NCBI RefSeq assembly: GCF_003614885.1 | Contig: NZ_QZMS01000011.1 | Span: 806,001-870,000, forward strand | Direction: 5' to 3' | DNA from: Photobacterium salinisoli | GTDB lineage: Bacteria > Pseudomonadota > Gammaproteobacteria > Enterobacterales > Vibrionaceae | DNA: 64,000 nucleotides | Part shown: piece by piece, positions 50,233 to 58,814 of the stretch | How positions within the stretch are numbered: position 1 is the first letter of the stretch | Layout: the number at the start of each line of letters is the position of its first letter | Program-made: the position numbers and the translations under genes | The notes under the pieces: generated by a model | Seen by the model: only the letters and a program-made list of their open reading frames with translations | What the model was told of the DNA's origin: nothing | The model's database searches: none

Positions 50233-51423
50233 TCAGGCTATTGAAACCTGAATATGGGAACCTTTCCGGTACAATAACTGCATGATCATGCCAGATAGCA
50301 TCACAATGGCTCCCATAATGATAAAACCCATTTCAGTGATCTGAAAGTAGCTTAATGCTGCAATCAATACATAGCTCAGGCTCTGACTAAGCGTAGAGAA
50401 TAATTTCAGCCCACCTTCTATCCGGCCCCGTTCATGCACATTGACTTCATGGTTGAGTTTATTGGTACGGGCGATACGGTTTAGTGCGTTGAAAAAGCCC
50501 AGAATCACGGTGAGTGAGACCAGAACGACAGGTGTTAACCAGACGGCCATGCTGATCAGCAGGCTTCCCATTGCGAGTACGGAGTACATCATGGCTTTTT
50601 CATGGCTGATGCGGGCCAGCAAACGGGTGACTAACAGACCGGTGAGCAAGGCGCCGATACCATAGCTCAGCGACCAGGACGCAAACCAGCTGCCACTGAT
50701 GCTTTGCTCAGAGAAATACACAGGCACCAGTTTCGCCAGATAGGTGAGCATAGGGTAGGTCAGGCAGGACAACGCCAGAAACAGATAGAAAGCGGGTTGG
50801 CGGGTAAAGATAGTTTTACTCTCTGCCAGCTGTCTGAAAAACGCCTGAGGTTGATGGGACGATAGCTGGCGGCGATAGGGTGTGAGCCAGTAGCTAAGTG
50901 CAGCAATGCCAGAGGCCAGCGTTGCCAGCAAGGCGAATTCGTTCATCGACCAGGACGCCAGCAGCACTATGCCCGCCGCTCCGGCACTCAGCGTCGTCAG
51001 CTGCATGACCACTTCCTGCTGGCCGGTGACTCTGGCGTAGTCTGCCTTGTCATAATTTTCTTGGGTGAAGGCATTATTAGTGCTCCAGGCGACATCATTG
51101 GTCAGCCAGAATATCAGTTGCGCCAGTGCCAGCAACCAAACCGAGTCGGCCTGAAACCGGAAAGCCAGCAGGACAGACAGCGCGGTCAGTGACTGTACAA
51201 CCTGAATGACGATAAGAATGGCTTTGCGTGAATGCCTGTCAATCAGTGTGGCGGTGAAAGGGGTGGCGATAAATGACAAGGCGGTGCAAGTGAGCGCGAC
51301 AGCCGCCACAAAGACCCCCATGTCGCCCTGATTCAGCATGACCCAAGGCAGTGCCAGCATGAACATCCCTGAAGAAATGCCATCAAAAAAACGCCCGGTA
51401 AGATAAGTTGCAGTGCGAGACAT
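50233..51423 (-). CDS. MFS transporter under SoxR-box control
   Basis: A 396-residue major facilitator with about twelve membrane helices (LTGRFFDGISSGMFMLALPWVML; the loop TLIDRHSRKAI; a central soluble loop near residues 190-210). It resembles macrolide-efflux-type or enterobactin-exporter-type MFS carriers. A SoxR-type promoter with a 19-bp spacer lies 38 bases upstream, so it is likely induced by redox-cycling compounds. The regulator gene soxR lies 2 kb away, beyond an insert. Confidence 0.86.
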   Translation of the reverse strand: MSRTATYLTGRFFDGISSGMFMLALPWVMLNQGDMGVFVAAVALTCTALSFIATPFTATLIDRHSRKAILIVIQVVQSLTALSVLLAFRFQADSVWLLALAQLIFWLTNDVAWSTNNAFTQENYDKADYARVTGQQEVVMQLTTLSAGAAGIVLLASWSMNEFALLATLASGIAALSYWLTPYRRQLSSHQPQAFFRQLAESKTIFTRQPAFYLFLALSCLTYPMLTYLAKLVPVYFSEQSISGSWFASWSLSYGIGALLTGLLVTRLLARISHEKAMMYSVLAMGSLLISMAVWLTPVVLVSLTVILGFFNALNRIARTNKLNHEVNVHERGRIEGGLKLFSTLSQSLSYVLIAALSYFQITEMGFIIMGAIVMLSGMIMQLLYRKGSHIQVSIA

Positions 51424-51493
51424 CCGTGTTTCCTTATTCGTTATTGTTAGTGATGGTCAGAGCTTAAAACCTCAAGTAAACTTGAGGTCAAGG
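51401..51493. repeat. Duplicated SoxR-promoter segment, copy A
   Basis: This 93-bp stretch covers the first seven codons of the MFS gene, its 5' leader and the SoxR box. It recurs at 53283-53416 with the same start (AGATAAGTTGCAGTGCGAGA) and end (ending AACTTGAGGTCAAGG), differing mainly by a heptanucleotide expansion in copy B and by loss of the start codon there. Confidence 0.88.
51461..51491 (-). promoter_or_regulatory. SoxR box and elongated promoter of the MFS gene
   Basis: On the minus strand a -35 TTGACC and a -10 TAAGCT are separated by 19 bases. The spacer overlaps CCTCAAGTAAACTTGAGG (51470-51487), nearly identical to the enterobacterial SoxR operator. It drives the MFS gene. Confidence 0.85.
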
Positions 51494-51933
51494 GGTGATC
51501 ATTTATGGCCAATAAATGGCAGCCGTGCTTTTAAAATTAGATGCAAGAAAACCTCAACATCACAGCCACTTTTAAGTATCCACATTGAGGTCTTTTTCAT
51601 GTTGGGAAAAAACGGCTATATATTATCGGGTATTGTAAAAGTATTATTAATGAGAAAAGTAAGTGGTATCGAGGATATTGATATAAACGTAGGTGCCTAT
51701 TGGCATTAATCACTTTTCAGTCACTTTCATTAATCTATATTGATGATTGCATATAATTGATTGTTTTATTAATTGTGGCGCTAGCGCAACAGATATAGTC
51801 GCTGCGCAATCGAGACGCCTTACAATAGCGAACACTGGCAAAAAAGCTGTTAAAAGCTATCTTTACCTGACGACCCCCCAAAACGCCTTTTTAAAGTAAA
51901 ATTGCCTATTATGCTTTTAGCTTCGAGGTTTGC
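51494..51933. other. Intergenic region, left part of the insert
   Basis: No gene is evident in these 440 bases. A distant inverted pair ACCTCAA (about 51553) and TTGAGGT followed by CTTTTT (about 51586-51597) could form a terminator-like fold. The 3' part must hold the promoter of the Crp/Fnr gene. Confidence 0.4.
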
Positions 51934-52653
51934 ATGACAGACTTACCTAGCCCTCTACAAAATCACTTGTTGGCTGCGCTATCCCCCGACGTTCAGGATC
52001 GCCTGTTTCCTCATCTTAGACTAGTTACCTTGCCGCTGGGTAAAGTGGTGTATGAATCCGGCTCATCAATGCATTATGCTTATTTTCCTACCGATTCTAT
52101 TGTGTCGCTGCTTTATGTTATGGAGAATGGCGCATCGGCAGAGATCTCTGTTGTGGGTAATGAAGGTCTGCTTGGTATCGCTTTGTTTATGGGCGGAGAA
52201 AGTACTCCAAGCCGGGCCATTGTACAAAGCGAAGGGTCTGCCTATAAGCTTTCTGCGCAACGTCTTAAAGATGAATTTAACCGGCATGGAGAAATGCAGA
52301 TTCTGATGTTGCGCTATACTCAGTCGCTTATTACCCAAATGGCGCAGACAGCGGTTTGTAACCGACATCATTCCATCCACCAGCAGCTTTGCCGGTGGCT
52401 GTTACTTTCCCTGGATCGCTTGCCGAACAATCAATTGACCATGACCCAGGAATTGATTGCCAACATGTTGGGTGTGCGTCGGGAAGGTGTCACTGAAGCG
52501 GCAGGTAACCTGCAAAGATTAGGTATAATCAATTACCACCGTGGTCACATCACAGTGTTGGACCGAACTAAACTTGAGAAGCAGTGTTGTGAGTGTTATG
52601 CCGTGGTCAAGAAGGAGACAGATCGCCTGTTACCCAGGCCAGCAAAGCAATAA
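51934..52653 (+). CDS. Crp/Fnr family transcriptional regulator
   Basis: A 239-residue regulator. An N-terminal cyclic-nucleotide-binding-like beta-roll (about residues 20-140: LPLGKVVYESGSSMHYAYFP, GLLGIALFMGGE) is followed by a C-terminal winged helix (about 150-220: TMTQELIANMLGVRREGVTEAAGNLQR, cited in two blocks). No N-terminal cysteine cluster is present, so it is not an oxygen-sensing Fnr. The cAMP-binding Arg/Glu pair is not evident. It lies in the insert between the two SoxR-box copies. The signal and targets are unknown. Confidence 0.84.
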   Translation: MTDLPSPLQNHLLAALSPDVQDRLFPHLRLVTLPLGKVVYESGSSMHYAYFPTDSIVSLLYVMENGASAEISVVGNEGLLGIALFMGGESTPSRAIVQSEGSAYKLSAQRLKDEFNRHGEMQILMLRYTQSLITQMAQTAVCNRHHSIHQQLCRWLLLSLDRLPNNQLTMTQELIANMLGVRREGVTEAAGNLQRLGIINYHRGHITVLDRTKLEKQCCECYAVVKKETDRLLPRPAKQ

Positions 52654-52904
52654 AGTTCAGCCGACTGCGAAAGGAAAAGCGAAGTCGGATTGCATCTGGA
52701 TTTCGGGTCGCGCATTGGTTATAAAGTTTAATGCCATTCTTGATGTTTGTATTTTATCCAAAGAGTGAATTAAATTCGAAAGGGAAGTTCTGCAAAGAAC
52801 GATAAAAAGGGAGCCCGTTATTGACGGGATCCCAATATATTAACTTAACAGCTAGCATTAACGATGAAAGTCTAAGTCCGATTTCCTGTTAATACCTACC
52901 AACG
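52654..52904. other. Intergenic region without a gene
   Basis: No credible ORF. An imperfect inverted pair (CCGACTGCGAAAGGAAAAG / AAGTCGG near 52662-52690) follows the Crp/Fnr stop and may help end that transcript. Confidence 0.35.
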
Positions 52905-53090
<186 letters not shown>

Positions 53091-53306
53091 GTTAACCTCC
53101 GGTTTATCACACTACGCGATATTGCTTCTGGTGATATAATAAGCATGGTCGTAAAAGGTTATCGCGTCTGTATGATGCCGCACTTAGTCCGTTAATAAAT
53201 GATAAACTCCCTGATCGGTATTTTCATTTCTCAGAAAACCATTATTACGGATTGCCCATGAATCCGATCTAAACGTCTTGTGAGATAAGTTGCAGTGCGA
53301 GATATC

Positions 53307-53362
53307 CTTATTTCTTATTTCTTATTTCTTATTTCTTATTTCTTATTTCTTATTTCTTATTT
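53307..53362. repeat. Heptanucleotide microsatellite (CTTATTT)8
   Basis: Eight perfect tandem CTTATTT units, followed by the partial unit CTTAATG. Copy A has only about one and a half imperfect units in the same place. Such tracts vary by slipped-strand mispairing. Confidence 0.92.
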
Positions 53363-53383
53363 CTTAATGTTAGTGATGGTCAG

Positions 53384-53414
53384 AGGGTAAAACCTCAAGT
53401 AAACTTGAGGTCAA
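53384..53414 (-). promoter_or_regulatory. SoxR box upstream of soxR (orphan minus-strand promoter)
   Basis: On the minus strand TTGACC-N19-TACCCT overlaps the operator CCTCAAGTAAACTTGAGG. It points away from soxR into the repeat tract, where no gene follows. For soxR itself the site probably serves autoregulation. Confidence 0.7.
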
Positions 53415-53452
53415 GGATAAAAATACAGATTATCAGCAGGTAAGGATGGGTG

Positions 53453-53875
53453 ATGGAAATGACAGTCGGGCAGGTCGCTGAACGTGCCAACGTAAAAGTA
53501 TCGGCGCTGCATTTTTACGAGCAAAAAGGACTGATTCAGAGCTGGCGAAACGCAGGAAATCAGCGCCGCTATGATCGCAGTGTGCTGCGCCGAATTGCGG
53601 TGATTAAAACCGCGCAGCAATTGGGCATGTCGCTGGAGGAAATTGGCGAAGCTCTGTCTCACCTGCCGTTGGATCACGCACCAACGCAAGAAGAATGGCA
53701 GGCAATGGCGAGTTTGTGGCGGCATCAGCTTGATGAACGCATCGCCAAATTACAAAAACTCAGGGATTCACTGGGAGATTGTATCGGCTGTGGCTGTCTG
53801 TCACTGAGCCGGTGTCAGCTTCGCAACCCGGATGATGCGCTGGCCGATGAAGGAAATGGGGCGATGCTGATTTAA
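53453..53875 (+). CDS. soxR: Redox-sensing MerR-family activator SoxR
   Basis: A 140-residue MerR-type regulator. The winged helix reads MTVGQVAERANVKVSALHFYEQKGLI. The [2Fe-2S] cluster motif is complete: Cys110, Cys113, Cys115 and Cys121 in CIGCGCLSLSRC. Oxidation of the cluster by redox-cycling drugs turns on promoters with overlong spacers. AAGG lies seven bases before the ATG at 53453. No soxS is seen; as in most non-enteric bacteria SoxR probably acts directly on efflux genes, here the MFS at 50233-51423 through its SoxR box, and on its own promoter. Confidence 0.95.
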   Translation: MEMTVGQVAERANVKVSALHFYEQKGLIQSWRNAGNQRRYDRSVLRRIAVIKTAQQLGMSLEEIGEALSHLPLDHAPTQEEWQAMASLWRHQLDERIAKLQKLRDSLGDCIGCGCLSLSRCQLRNPDDALADEGNGAMLI

Positions 53876-53997
53876 AAGCACTTATTAGACAATGGTTTAA
53901 GTGGCGATTGGGATGCGTTTAGATTTTCAATGACAAGGTGAAAAGTGCTGATTATAATCCGCGCATTCTCTGACCGGTAAACTGAGCCACTTTCACA

Positions 53998-54351
53998 ATG
54001 CAACCTACACTGATTACCATTTCTCTGCTGCTGTGCAGCAATGTCTTTATGACGTTTGCCTGGTACGGACATTTAAAAGATCTGAACAGTAAACCCTGGA
54101 TCATTGCCGCTTTTCTGAGCTGGGGAATTGCGTTGTTTGAGTATCTGCTGCAGGTGCCGGCCAACCGCATTGGTTTTACTGTGATGAGTGTCGGGCAACT
54201 GAAAATTTTGCAGGAAGTGATTACCCTGTCTGTCTTCGTGCCCTTTGCGTTTTATTATCTGAAAGAACCGCTGAAACTGGATTACCTCTGGGCCGGGCTG
54301 TGTATGCTGGGTGCGGTTTTCTTTATGTTCCGCAGCAAGCTGGGAGCCTGA
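53998..54351 (+). CDS. DMT family small membrane protein (DUF486)
   Basis: A 117-residue protein with four predicted membrane helices, matching the DUF486 group throughout (NVFMTFAWYGHLKDL, WGIALFEYLLQVPANRIGF, QLKILQEVITLSVFVPFA). These resemble half-size drug/metabolite transporters and probably dimerise. The ATG at 53998 has CACTTTCACA upstream with no strong ribosome site. It stands 122 bases after soxR; co-regulation is uncertain. Confidence 0.87.
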   Translation: MQPTLITISLLLCSNVFMTFAWYGHLKDLNSKPWIIAAFLSWGIALFEYLLQVPANRIGFTVMSVGQLKILQEVITLSVFVPFAFYYLKEPLKLDYLWAGLCMLGAVFFMFRSKLGA

Positions 54352-54414
54352 TCCCAGCGAGTGTTGGCATATCCGTCAAGCCAGAGTCAAACCGCATGAT
54401 GGGTCTGTTATCAG

Positions 54415-55317
54415 TTATCTGCTTACAGCCAGTTTTTGGCTGAAAAAATCGACCGCTGCCCTGATTTTTGGTACCTGATAGCGGGGCGTGTAATACAGCA
54501 GGTATAGCCCCAGGCGCTCGGTTGACAGGCAGACTGGCGCGGGGAGGTCAACTTTGATCAGCTTGCCTTCGTCCCTGTCTTCCCGGGTTGACCAGTCTGG
54601 CAGCAGCGCCATTACTTTTCCTGCCATCATCAGCTCACGAATATAGCGACCGGAATTGGTGACGACATACGGCTCCAGCTCCAGAGGCAGCCATTGCCCT
54701 TCTCTGACGATACCCCACTTTAAAATCTGCTTCGGACTCCGGTAGAAAGCCAGATGATGAGCGTGCAGTTCAGTATGATCCGCCGGCAGGCCATAGCGTT
54801 CAATGTACTGAGGTGTGACGCACAGATGTGGCGTGTTATCGCATAACCAGCGTGCGTGTATACGCTCATCGGGCAGGTATCCACCACGAATAGCGATATC
54901 GGTTTCCGCTTTCGACAAATCGGTTAAGCGGTCAGAGACATCGATATCGAGTTTGATATCAGGGTAAAGCGCCTCAAATTCACTCAGATGCGGCAGTACC
55001 TGACTGTCAAAGTAGTGACTCATGCAACTGATAGTCAAAATGCCCGACGGGGTTTGCTGGTAGGAACTCACCAGTTCTTCCGCCTGACGAATTTGCTCAA
55101 GAACCTGCTGGCATTGTGTCAGGTAAGCTCTGCCCACTTCAGTCAGATTAATGGCACGGGTGCTGCGTTTGATGAGCTCTGTACCGAGCTGTGCTTCAAG
55201 CCAGCTCAGCTGGCGGGAGGCGCTGGATACGGGAAGATGTAATTGCTTTGCGGCGTTAGAAATGCTGCCACACTGTAATGTGGTGACAAACACTTCCATG
55301 GCTTTGAGTTTATCCAT
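54415..55317 (-). CDS. LysR family transcriptional regulator
   Basis: A 300-residue LysR-type regulator (MDKLKAMEVFVTTLQCGSIS, AAKQLHLPVSSASRQLSWLE, RSTRAINLTEVGRAYL) of the group that controls adjacent oxidoreductases. ATGs at 55317 and 55323 are both possible; MDKLKAM is the usual start. It is divergent from the NADP-dependent reductase at 55423 with about 105 bases between, which should hold its operator. Confidence 0.88.
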   Translation of the reverse strand: MDKLKAMEVFVTTLQCGSISNAAKQLHLPVSSASRQLSWLEAQLGTELIKRSTRAINLTEVGRAYLTQCQQVLEQIRQAEELVSSYQQTPSGILTISCMSHYFDSQVLPHLSEFEALYPDIKLDIDVSDRLTDLSKAETDIAIRGGYLPDERIHARWLCDNTPHLCVTPQYIERYGLPADHTELHAHHLAFYRSPKQILKWGIVREGQWLPLELEPYVVTNSGRYIRELMMAGKVMALLPDWSTREDRDEGKLIKVDLPAPVCLSTERLGLYLLYYTPRYQVPKIRAAVDFFSQKLAVSR

Positions 55318-55422
55318 GTGCATTTTCCCATTTTTAGCAAAAGTGTTTCTTTATTTTGCCGTCTTATTTTCATTTTCAGCAAGAGTTAGAGTGTGCCTCA
55401 AGACAACGAAAGGAACAAGATC

Positions 55423-56412
55423 ATGAATTACAGTGCCATTCTTCTGAAAAAACGTCCCGACATCGCTATTACGTCAGATATTTTTGAAAAAGTATCTAAG
55501 CCAGTACCGGAAATTGCAGAGGGCGAGTTTCTGGTCAAGCAAACGCACATGTCACTGGACCCGGCGATGCGTGGCTGGATGAGCGCAGATCGTGAAAGCT
55601 ATATCCCGCCTGTGGAGCTGGGGGAAGTGATGCGCTCAAGCGGTATTGGCGATGTGGTGGCATCCCGCCATCCGGATTTTCCTGTGGGCACCCGTGTGAT
55701 GGGCATGATGGGCTGGACAGAATACTTTGTCGCAAACGGTGGCTTGTCACCAGTGCCGACATCTGTGCCTCAGGAAGCTTTGCTCTCAGTGGTGGCCTTA
55801 CCGGGCGTGACGGCATACCACGGTCTGTATGAAGTGCTGAAACCGCAAGCGGGACAGACACTGGTGGTGACAGGCGCTGCTGGCTCTGTGGGATCTATGG
55901 TTGGCCAGTTAGCGAAACTGGAAGGTGTCACCGTCGTCGGTGTGGCCGGCAGCGACGAGAAATGCCACTGGCTGACAGAAACGCTGGGCTTTGATGCAGC
56001 AATCAACTACCACGACGAGGATTTCGCGGCTAAGCTGGCAACCGCAACCCCCAACGGCATTGACTTGTTCTTTGAAAATACCGGCGGCGTTGCGCAGCAG
56101 CACATTTACCAACGCATGAACGCCCATGGCCGTGTGGCTGTCTGCGGCATGATTGCCGACTATAATACCGCGACCCCTCAGCCTGGTCCGAACTGGATGA
56201 ATATTGTGCGTAAGCGGCTGATGATTCAGGGCTTTACTATGCCGGATCATTTCCATCGGTTTGCGGAATACGGTCAAAAACTGGCAGCGCTGATGATGGA
56301 CGGCAAACTGCAGTACCGCGCCCATACTCTGCATGGCCTGGACAGTGCCATTGAAGGGATTAACCTGCTGTTCTCCGGTGAGAATAAAGGTAAATTGATC
56401 GTCGAGCTGTAA
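55423..56412 (+). CDS. NADP-dependent 2-alkenal/leukotriene-B4-dehydrogenase-like reductase (CurA-like)
   Basis: A 329-residue MDR-superfamily reductase. It shows QTHMSLDPAMRGWMSADRESY, the Rossmann motif VVTGAAGSVGSMVGQLAKL (about 145-163) and the group signature YQRMNAHGRVAVCGMIADYN. Members reduce 2-alkenals, prostaglandin-type enones or curcumin with NADPH, protecting against lipid-peroxidation aldehydes. AAAGGAAC lies upstream of the ATG at 55423. It is divergent from a LysR gene that likely regulates it. Confidence 0.9.
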   Translation: MNYSAILLKKRPDIAITSDIFEKVSKPVPEIAEGEFLVKQTHMSLDPAMRGWMSADRESYIPPVELGEVMRSSGIGDVVASRHPDFPVGTRVMGMMGWTEYFVANGGLSPVPTSVPQEALLSVVALPGVTAYHGLYEVLKPQAGQTLVVTGAAGSVGSMVGQLAKLEGVTVVGVAGSDEKCHWLTETLGFDAAINYHDEDFAAKLATATPNGIDLFFENTGGVAQQHIYQRMNAHGRVAVCGMIADYNTATPQPGPNWMNIVRKRLMIQGFTMPDHFHRFAEYGQKLAALMMDGKLQYRAHTLHGLDSAIEGINLLFSGENKGKLIVEL

Positions 56413-56419
56413 CTGCATT

Positions 56420-56447
56420 CACGGCCGTATCGGTAGATGCGGCCGTG
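56420..56447. terminator. Stem-loop terminator
   Basis: A 12-bp stem (CACGGCCGTATC / GATGCGGCCGTG, one G-T wobble) with loop GGTA lies eight bases after the reductase stop and before the convergent LysR gene. Confidence 0.7.
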
Positions 56448-56524
56448 TTGTATGGCAATGATCTGCGATCAGAACTTCATCTGGTCCTTGCCGGGCCAAT
56501 GGTAGATATTTAGTACTTTTGATT

Positions 56525-57460
56525 TCACCGTTGCTTCAGACTGTCCACCAAAGCCTGTTCGGCATCATTAAAGCGTGACAAGGGATTGAACAGCAATTGT
56601 ATATCCGACTCGGGTAAATCATGGTAGGGCGGTAACTGCCATAACTGAGAACGCTCTACATGTGGCTCAGCCAAATGCAACGGGAGAACGCCGATCCCGA
56701 CTCCGTTAATGATCATCCGGGTCACTTCTTCAACATGGCATGAACTGCCACGTACATGCTGTCCGATTGACGCGAGGGCACGGATGGCGGTCACCGCCCC
56801 CATGTGTTCGCCGCCAAGCACGTCTGAAGTAAACGCCACATAGGCCTCACCCCGCAGGTCTTCCAGCTTCAATCCTTCACGCCCGTACAGTGCGTGGCCG
56901 GGTCCGCAATAGAGAGCGTACTGCTCGCGCAGCAAAAAGCGGCTCTCCAGCGATTCAGGTACGACGCCATCGCAAACACCAAGAGTGATGGTGCATTTCT
57001 CCAACTCCGACAGAATGGTGGCTGTGGTCGAGACCTCACAGGATACAGTCACCTTGGGGTGATCCCTGAAGAAGCGACTCAGAACTTCATCCAGATAATC
57101 GCTGACCACATGGCTGATGGTCATGATGCGGATGTGCCCTAGGGTATCCGCCTGGGATTCGCTGACGAATTCGTTCAACCGGGATACAGTGCGGTAAATC
57201 GACAAGGCCTCGTCATAGAGTGTTTGACCTGCATGGGTTAACTCGAAGCGGCCCGGTCGCCGCTCGATAAGTTTCCGCTCCAGTGTTGATTCCAGCCGCT
57301 TCAGGGCAGCGCTGATGGTTGGCTGTTGCAGGCAGAGTCGGTCCGCAGCCGCGGTGATGCTTTGCTCCTGAACGATCACAATATAGGTACGTAGCAAATT
57401 CCAATCCAGACGGGAGGCGAAGCGCTCAAGCTGGTTATAGTGTGCGGATGACTCGTCCAT
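56525..57460 (-). CDS. LysR family transcriptional regulator of the racemase/YjiH operon
   Basis: A 311-residue LysR-type regulator (DWNLLRTYIVIVQEQSITAA, LCLQQPTISAALKRLESTLE, then an effector domain with RIMTISHVVSDYLDEVLSRF). GGAG lies nine bases before the ATG at 57460; the frame is open to 57499. It is divergent from the ornithine-racemase-like gene with about 140 bases between starts and should control that operon, presumably in response to an amino acid. Confidence 0.87.
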   Translation of the reverse strand: MDESSAHYNQLERFASRLDWNLLRTYIVIVQEQSITAAADRLCLQQPTISAALKRLESTLERKLIERRPGRFELTHAGQTLYDEALSIYRTVSRLNEFVSESQADTLGHIRIMTISHVVSDYLDEVLSRFFRDHPKVTVSCEVSTTATILSELEKCTITLGVCDGVVPESLESRFLLREQYALYCGPGHALYGREGLKLEDLRGEAYVAFTSDVLGGEHMGAVTAIRALASIGQHVRGSSCHVEEVTRMIINGVGIGVLPLHLAEPHVERSQLWQLPPYHDLPESDIQLLFNPLSRFNDAEQALVDSLKQR

Positions 57461-57600
57461 GAGCAGGATCTCCAATGATTCGGTTTTTAGTATGTACATA
57501 GACCAAATTTATATCAAACATAGAGTTTAACATTTAGATTAATAGCTGTTTTTCACTTAGCTTTAAACCCTAGTCGTATCTTTATGCCTGGGGAATACAC

Positions 57601-58725
57601 ATGAATCCATCCGCCCGCCTTGATATACATTTGCAACAGTTGGCCGATAATGCCCGGACCGTCACCGACTGGTGCCACCAGTCGGGTATCGAGATTGCAG
57701 GGGTCGTTAAAGCAGCCTGTGGCGACGTACGTATTGCCCATGCTTTTACCCAAGGTGGTGTCGACATGTTGGCAGACTCCCGCCTGGAGAACATCGACCG
57801 GCTGCGGCGTGCAGGATTGCAACAACCCATGTTGTTGCTGCGTTCTCCTTCTCCCAGTCAGGCTTCACAAGTGGTTGAGCAATGCGACCTCAGTCTGAAT
57901 TCGGAACTGGCCTCGCTGCGTGCATTGTCCGCTACTGCCGAACAACTGGGCAAATGTCACGCGGTCATTCTGATGGTGGAACTGGGGGATCGGCGGGAAG
58001 GCATTTTACCTGGGCGGCTGCCGGATATGGTGGACCGGATTCAGGACTTGCCGGGATTGGATCTGGTCGGTATCGGGACCAATCTCGGTTGCATTGGTGG
58101 TGTGCGTACCACTGAATACAACCTTGGGCAGTTGGTGCAATGTGCCGAACGGGTCGAGCAACAACTTCAGCGCTCACTGCGCTATATCTCCGGCGGCAAT
58201 TCGGGCGCACTGCCATTGTTGCTGCAACAGCGGATTCCAGAACGCATCAATCACCTACGTATTGGCTTTACCATCCTGCAGGGAAAAAATCCTTTCACCG
58301 ATCAACCCCTGTCCGGTTTGAACACCGGACTATTCACCTTAAACGCCGAACTGATTGAGATTCAGACGAAGGCGTCCATGCCCGAGGGAGATATTGTTGT
58401 CGACGCCTTCGGCCACGTGCCTCAGTTTGAGGATCGCGGCGACCGGATACGCGGCATCGTCGGTTTTGGACGCCTGGACACCGACCTGGCCACCCTTTTG
58501 CCGCGCGACCCCGGTGTTGAAGTACTGGGCGCCTCTTCGGACCACCTGGTATTGGATTTGACTGAGAGCCGGCCCTGGCGCGTTGGCGATTCACTCAGCT
58601 TTGATCTCGGCTACGGAGCTTCAGTCCAGGGCATTCTGTCACCCTATGTTCGCAAAACATTTATCCACGATGCTCAGGCTGATAGGGGGCACCGTCATCG
58701 AGCTGCCCCCAGGAGTGTCGAATAA
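57601..58725 (+). CDS. PLP-dependent ornithine-racemase-like enzyme (alanine racemase fold)
   Basis: A 374-residue fold-type III PLP enzyme. The cofactor Lys37 lies in IAGVVKAACGD. Further family blocks are GGVDMLADSRLENIDRLR, LMVELGDRREGI, GIGTNLGCIGGVRTTEYNLG and YISGGNSGALPLL. These blocks match the clostridial ornithine racemase group rather than biosynthetic alanine racemase or D-threonine aldolase. It would interconvert L- and D-forms of a basic or related amino acid in the cytosol. It is followed after 89 bases by a YjiH-type membrane protein and preceded by a divergent LysR. Substrate specificity is inferred. Confidence 0.83.
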   Translation: MNPSARLDIHLQQLADNARTVTDWCHQSGIEIAGVVKAACGDVRIAHAFTQGGVDMLADSRLENIDRLRRAGLQQPMLLLRSPSPSQASQVVEQCDLSLNSELASLRALSATAEQLGKCHAVILMVELGDRREGILPGRLPDMVDRIQDLPGLDLVGIGTNLGCIGGVRTTEYNLGQLVQCAERVEQQLQRSLRYISGGNSGALPLLLQQRIPERINHLRIGFTILQGKNPFTDQPLSGLNTGLFTLNAELIEIQTKASMPEGDIVVDAFGHVPQFEDRGDRIRGIVGFGRLDTDLATLLPRDPGVEVLGASSDHLVLDLTESRPWRVGDSLSFDLGYGASVQGILSPYVRKTFIHDAQADRGHRHRAAPRSVE

Positions 58726-58814
58726 AGCACCAGCCCCTGCAAAGGTGAGCACCTACTGTCAAAAAGATATTAAACACAACATTAATAATTACAACAATGA
58801 ACAGGAGAGCGACC

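Larger units (their letters stand above)
53283..53416. repeat. Duplicated SoxR-promoter segment, copy B, with heptanucleotide expansion
   Basis: This 134-bp segment matches copy A at both ends. The position of the MFS start codon reads ATA instead of ATG on the minus strand, so no transporter can be made from it. The middle has grown into eight perfect CTTATTT units (53307-53362). The SoxR box CCTCAAGTAAACTTGAGG (53393-53410) is intact and lies 42 bases before soxR. Confidence 0.88.

Noticed and set aside
53307-53362. CRISPR-like repeats
   Set aside because: The (CTTATTT)8 tract is a contiguous microsatellite without spacers.
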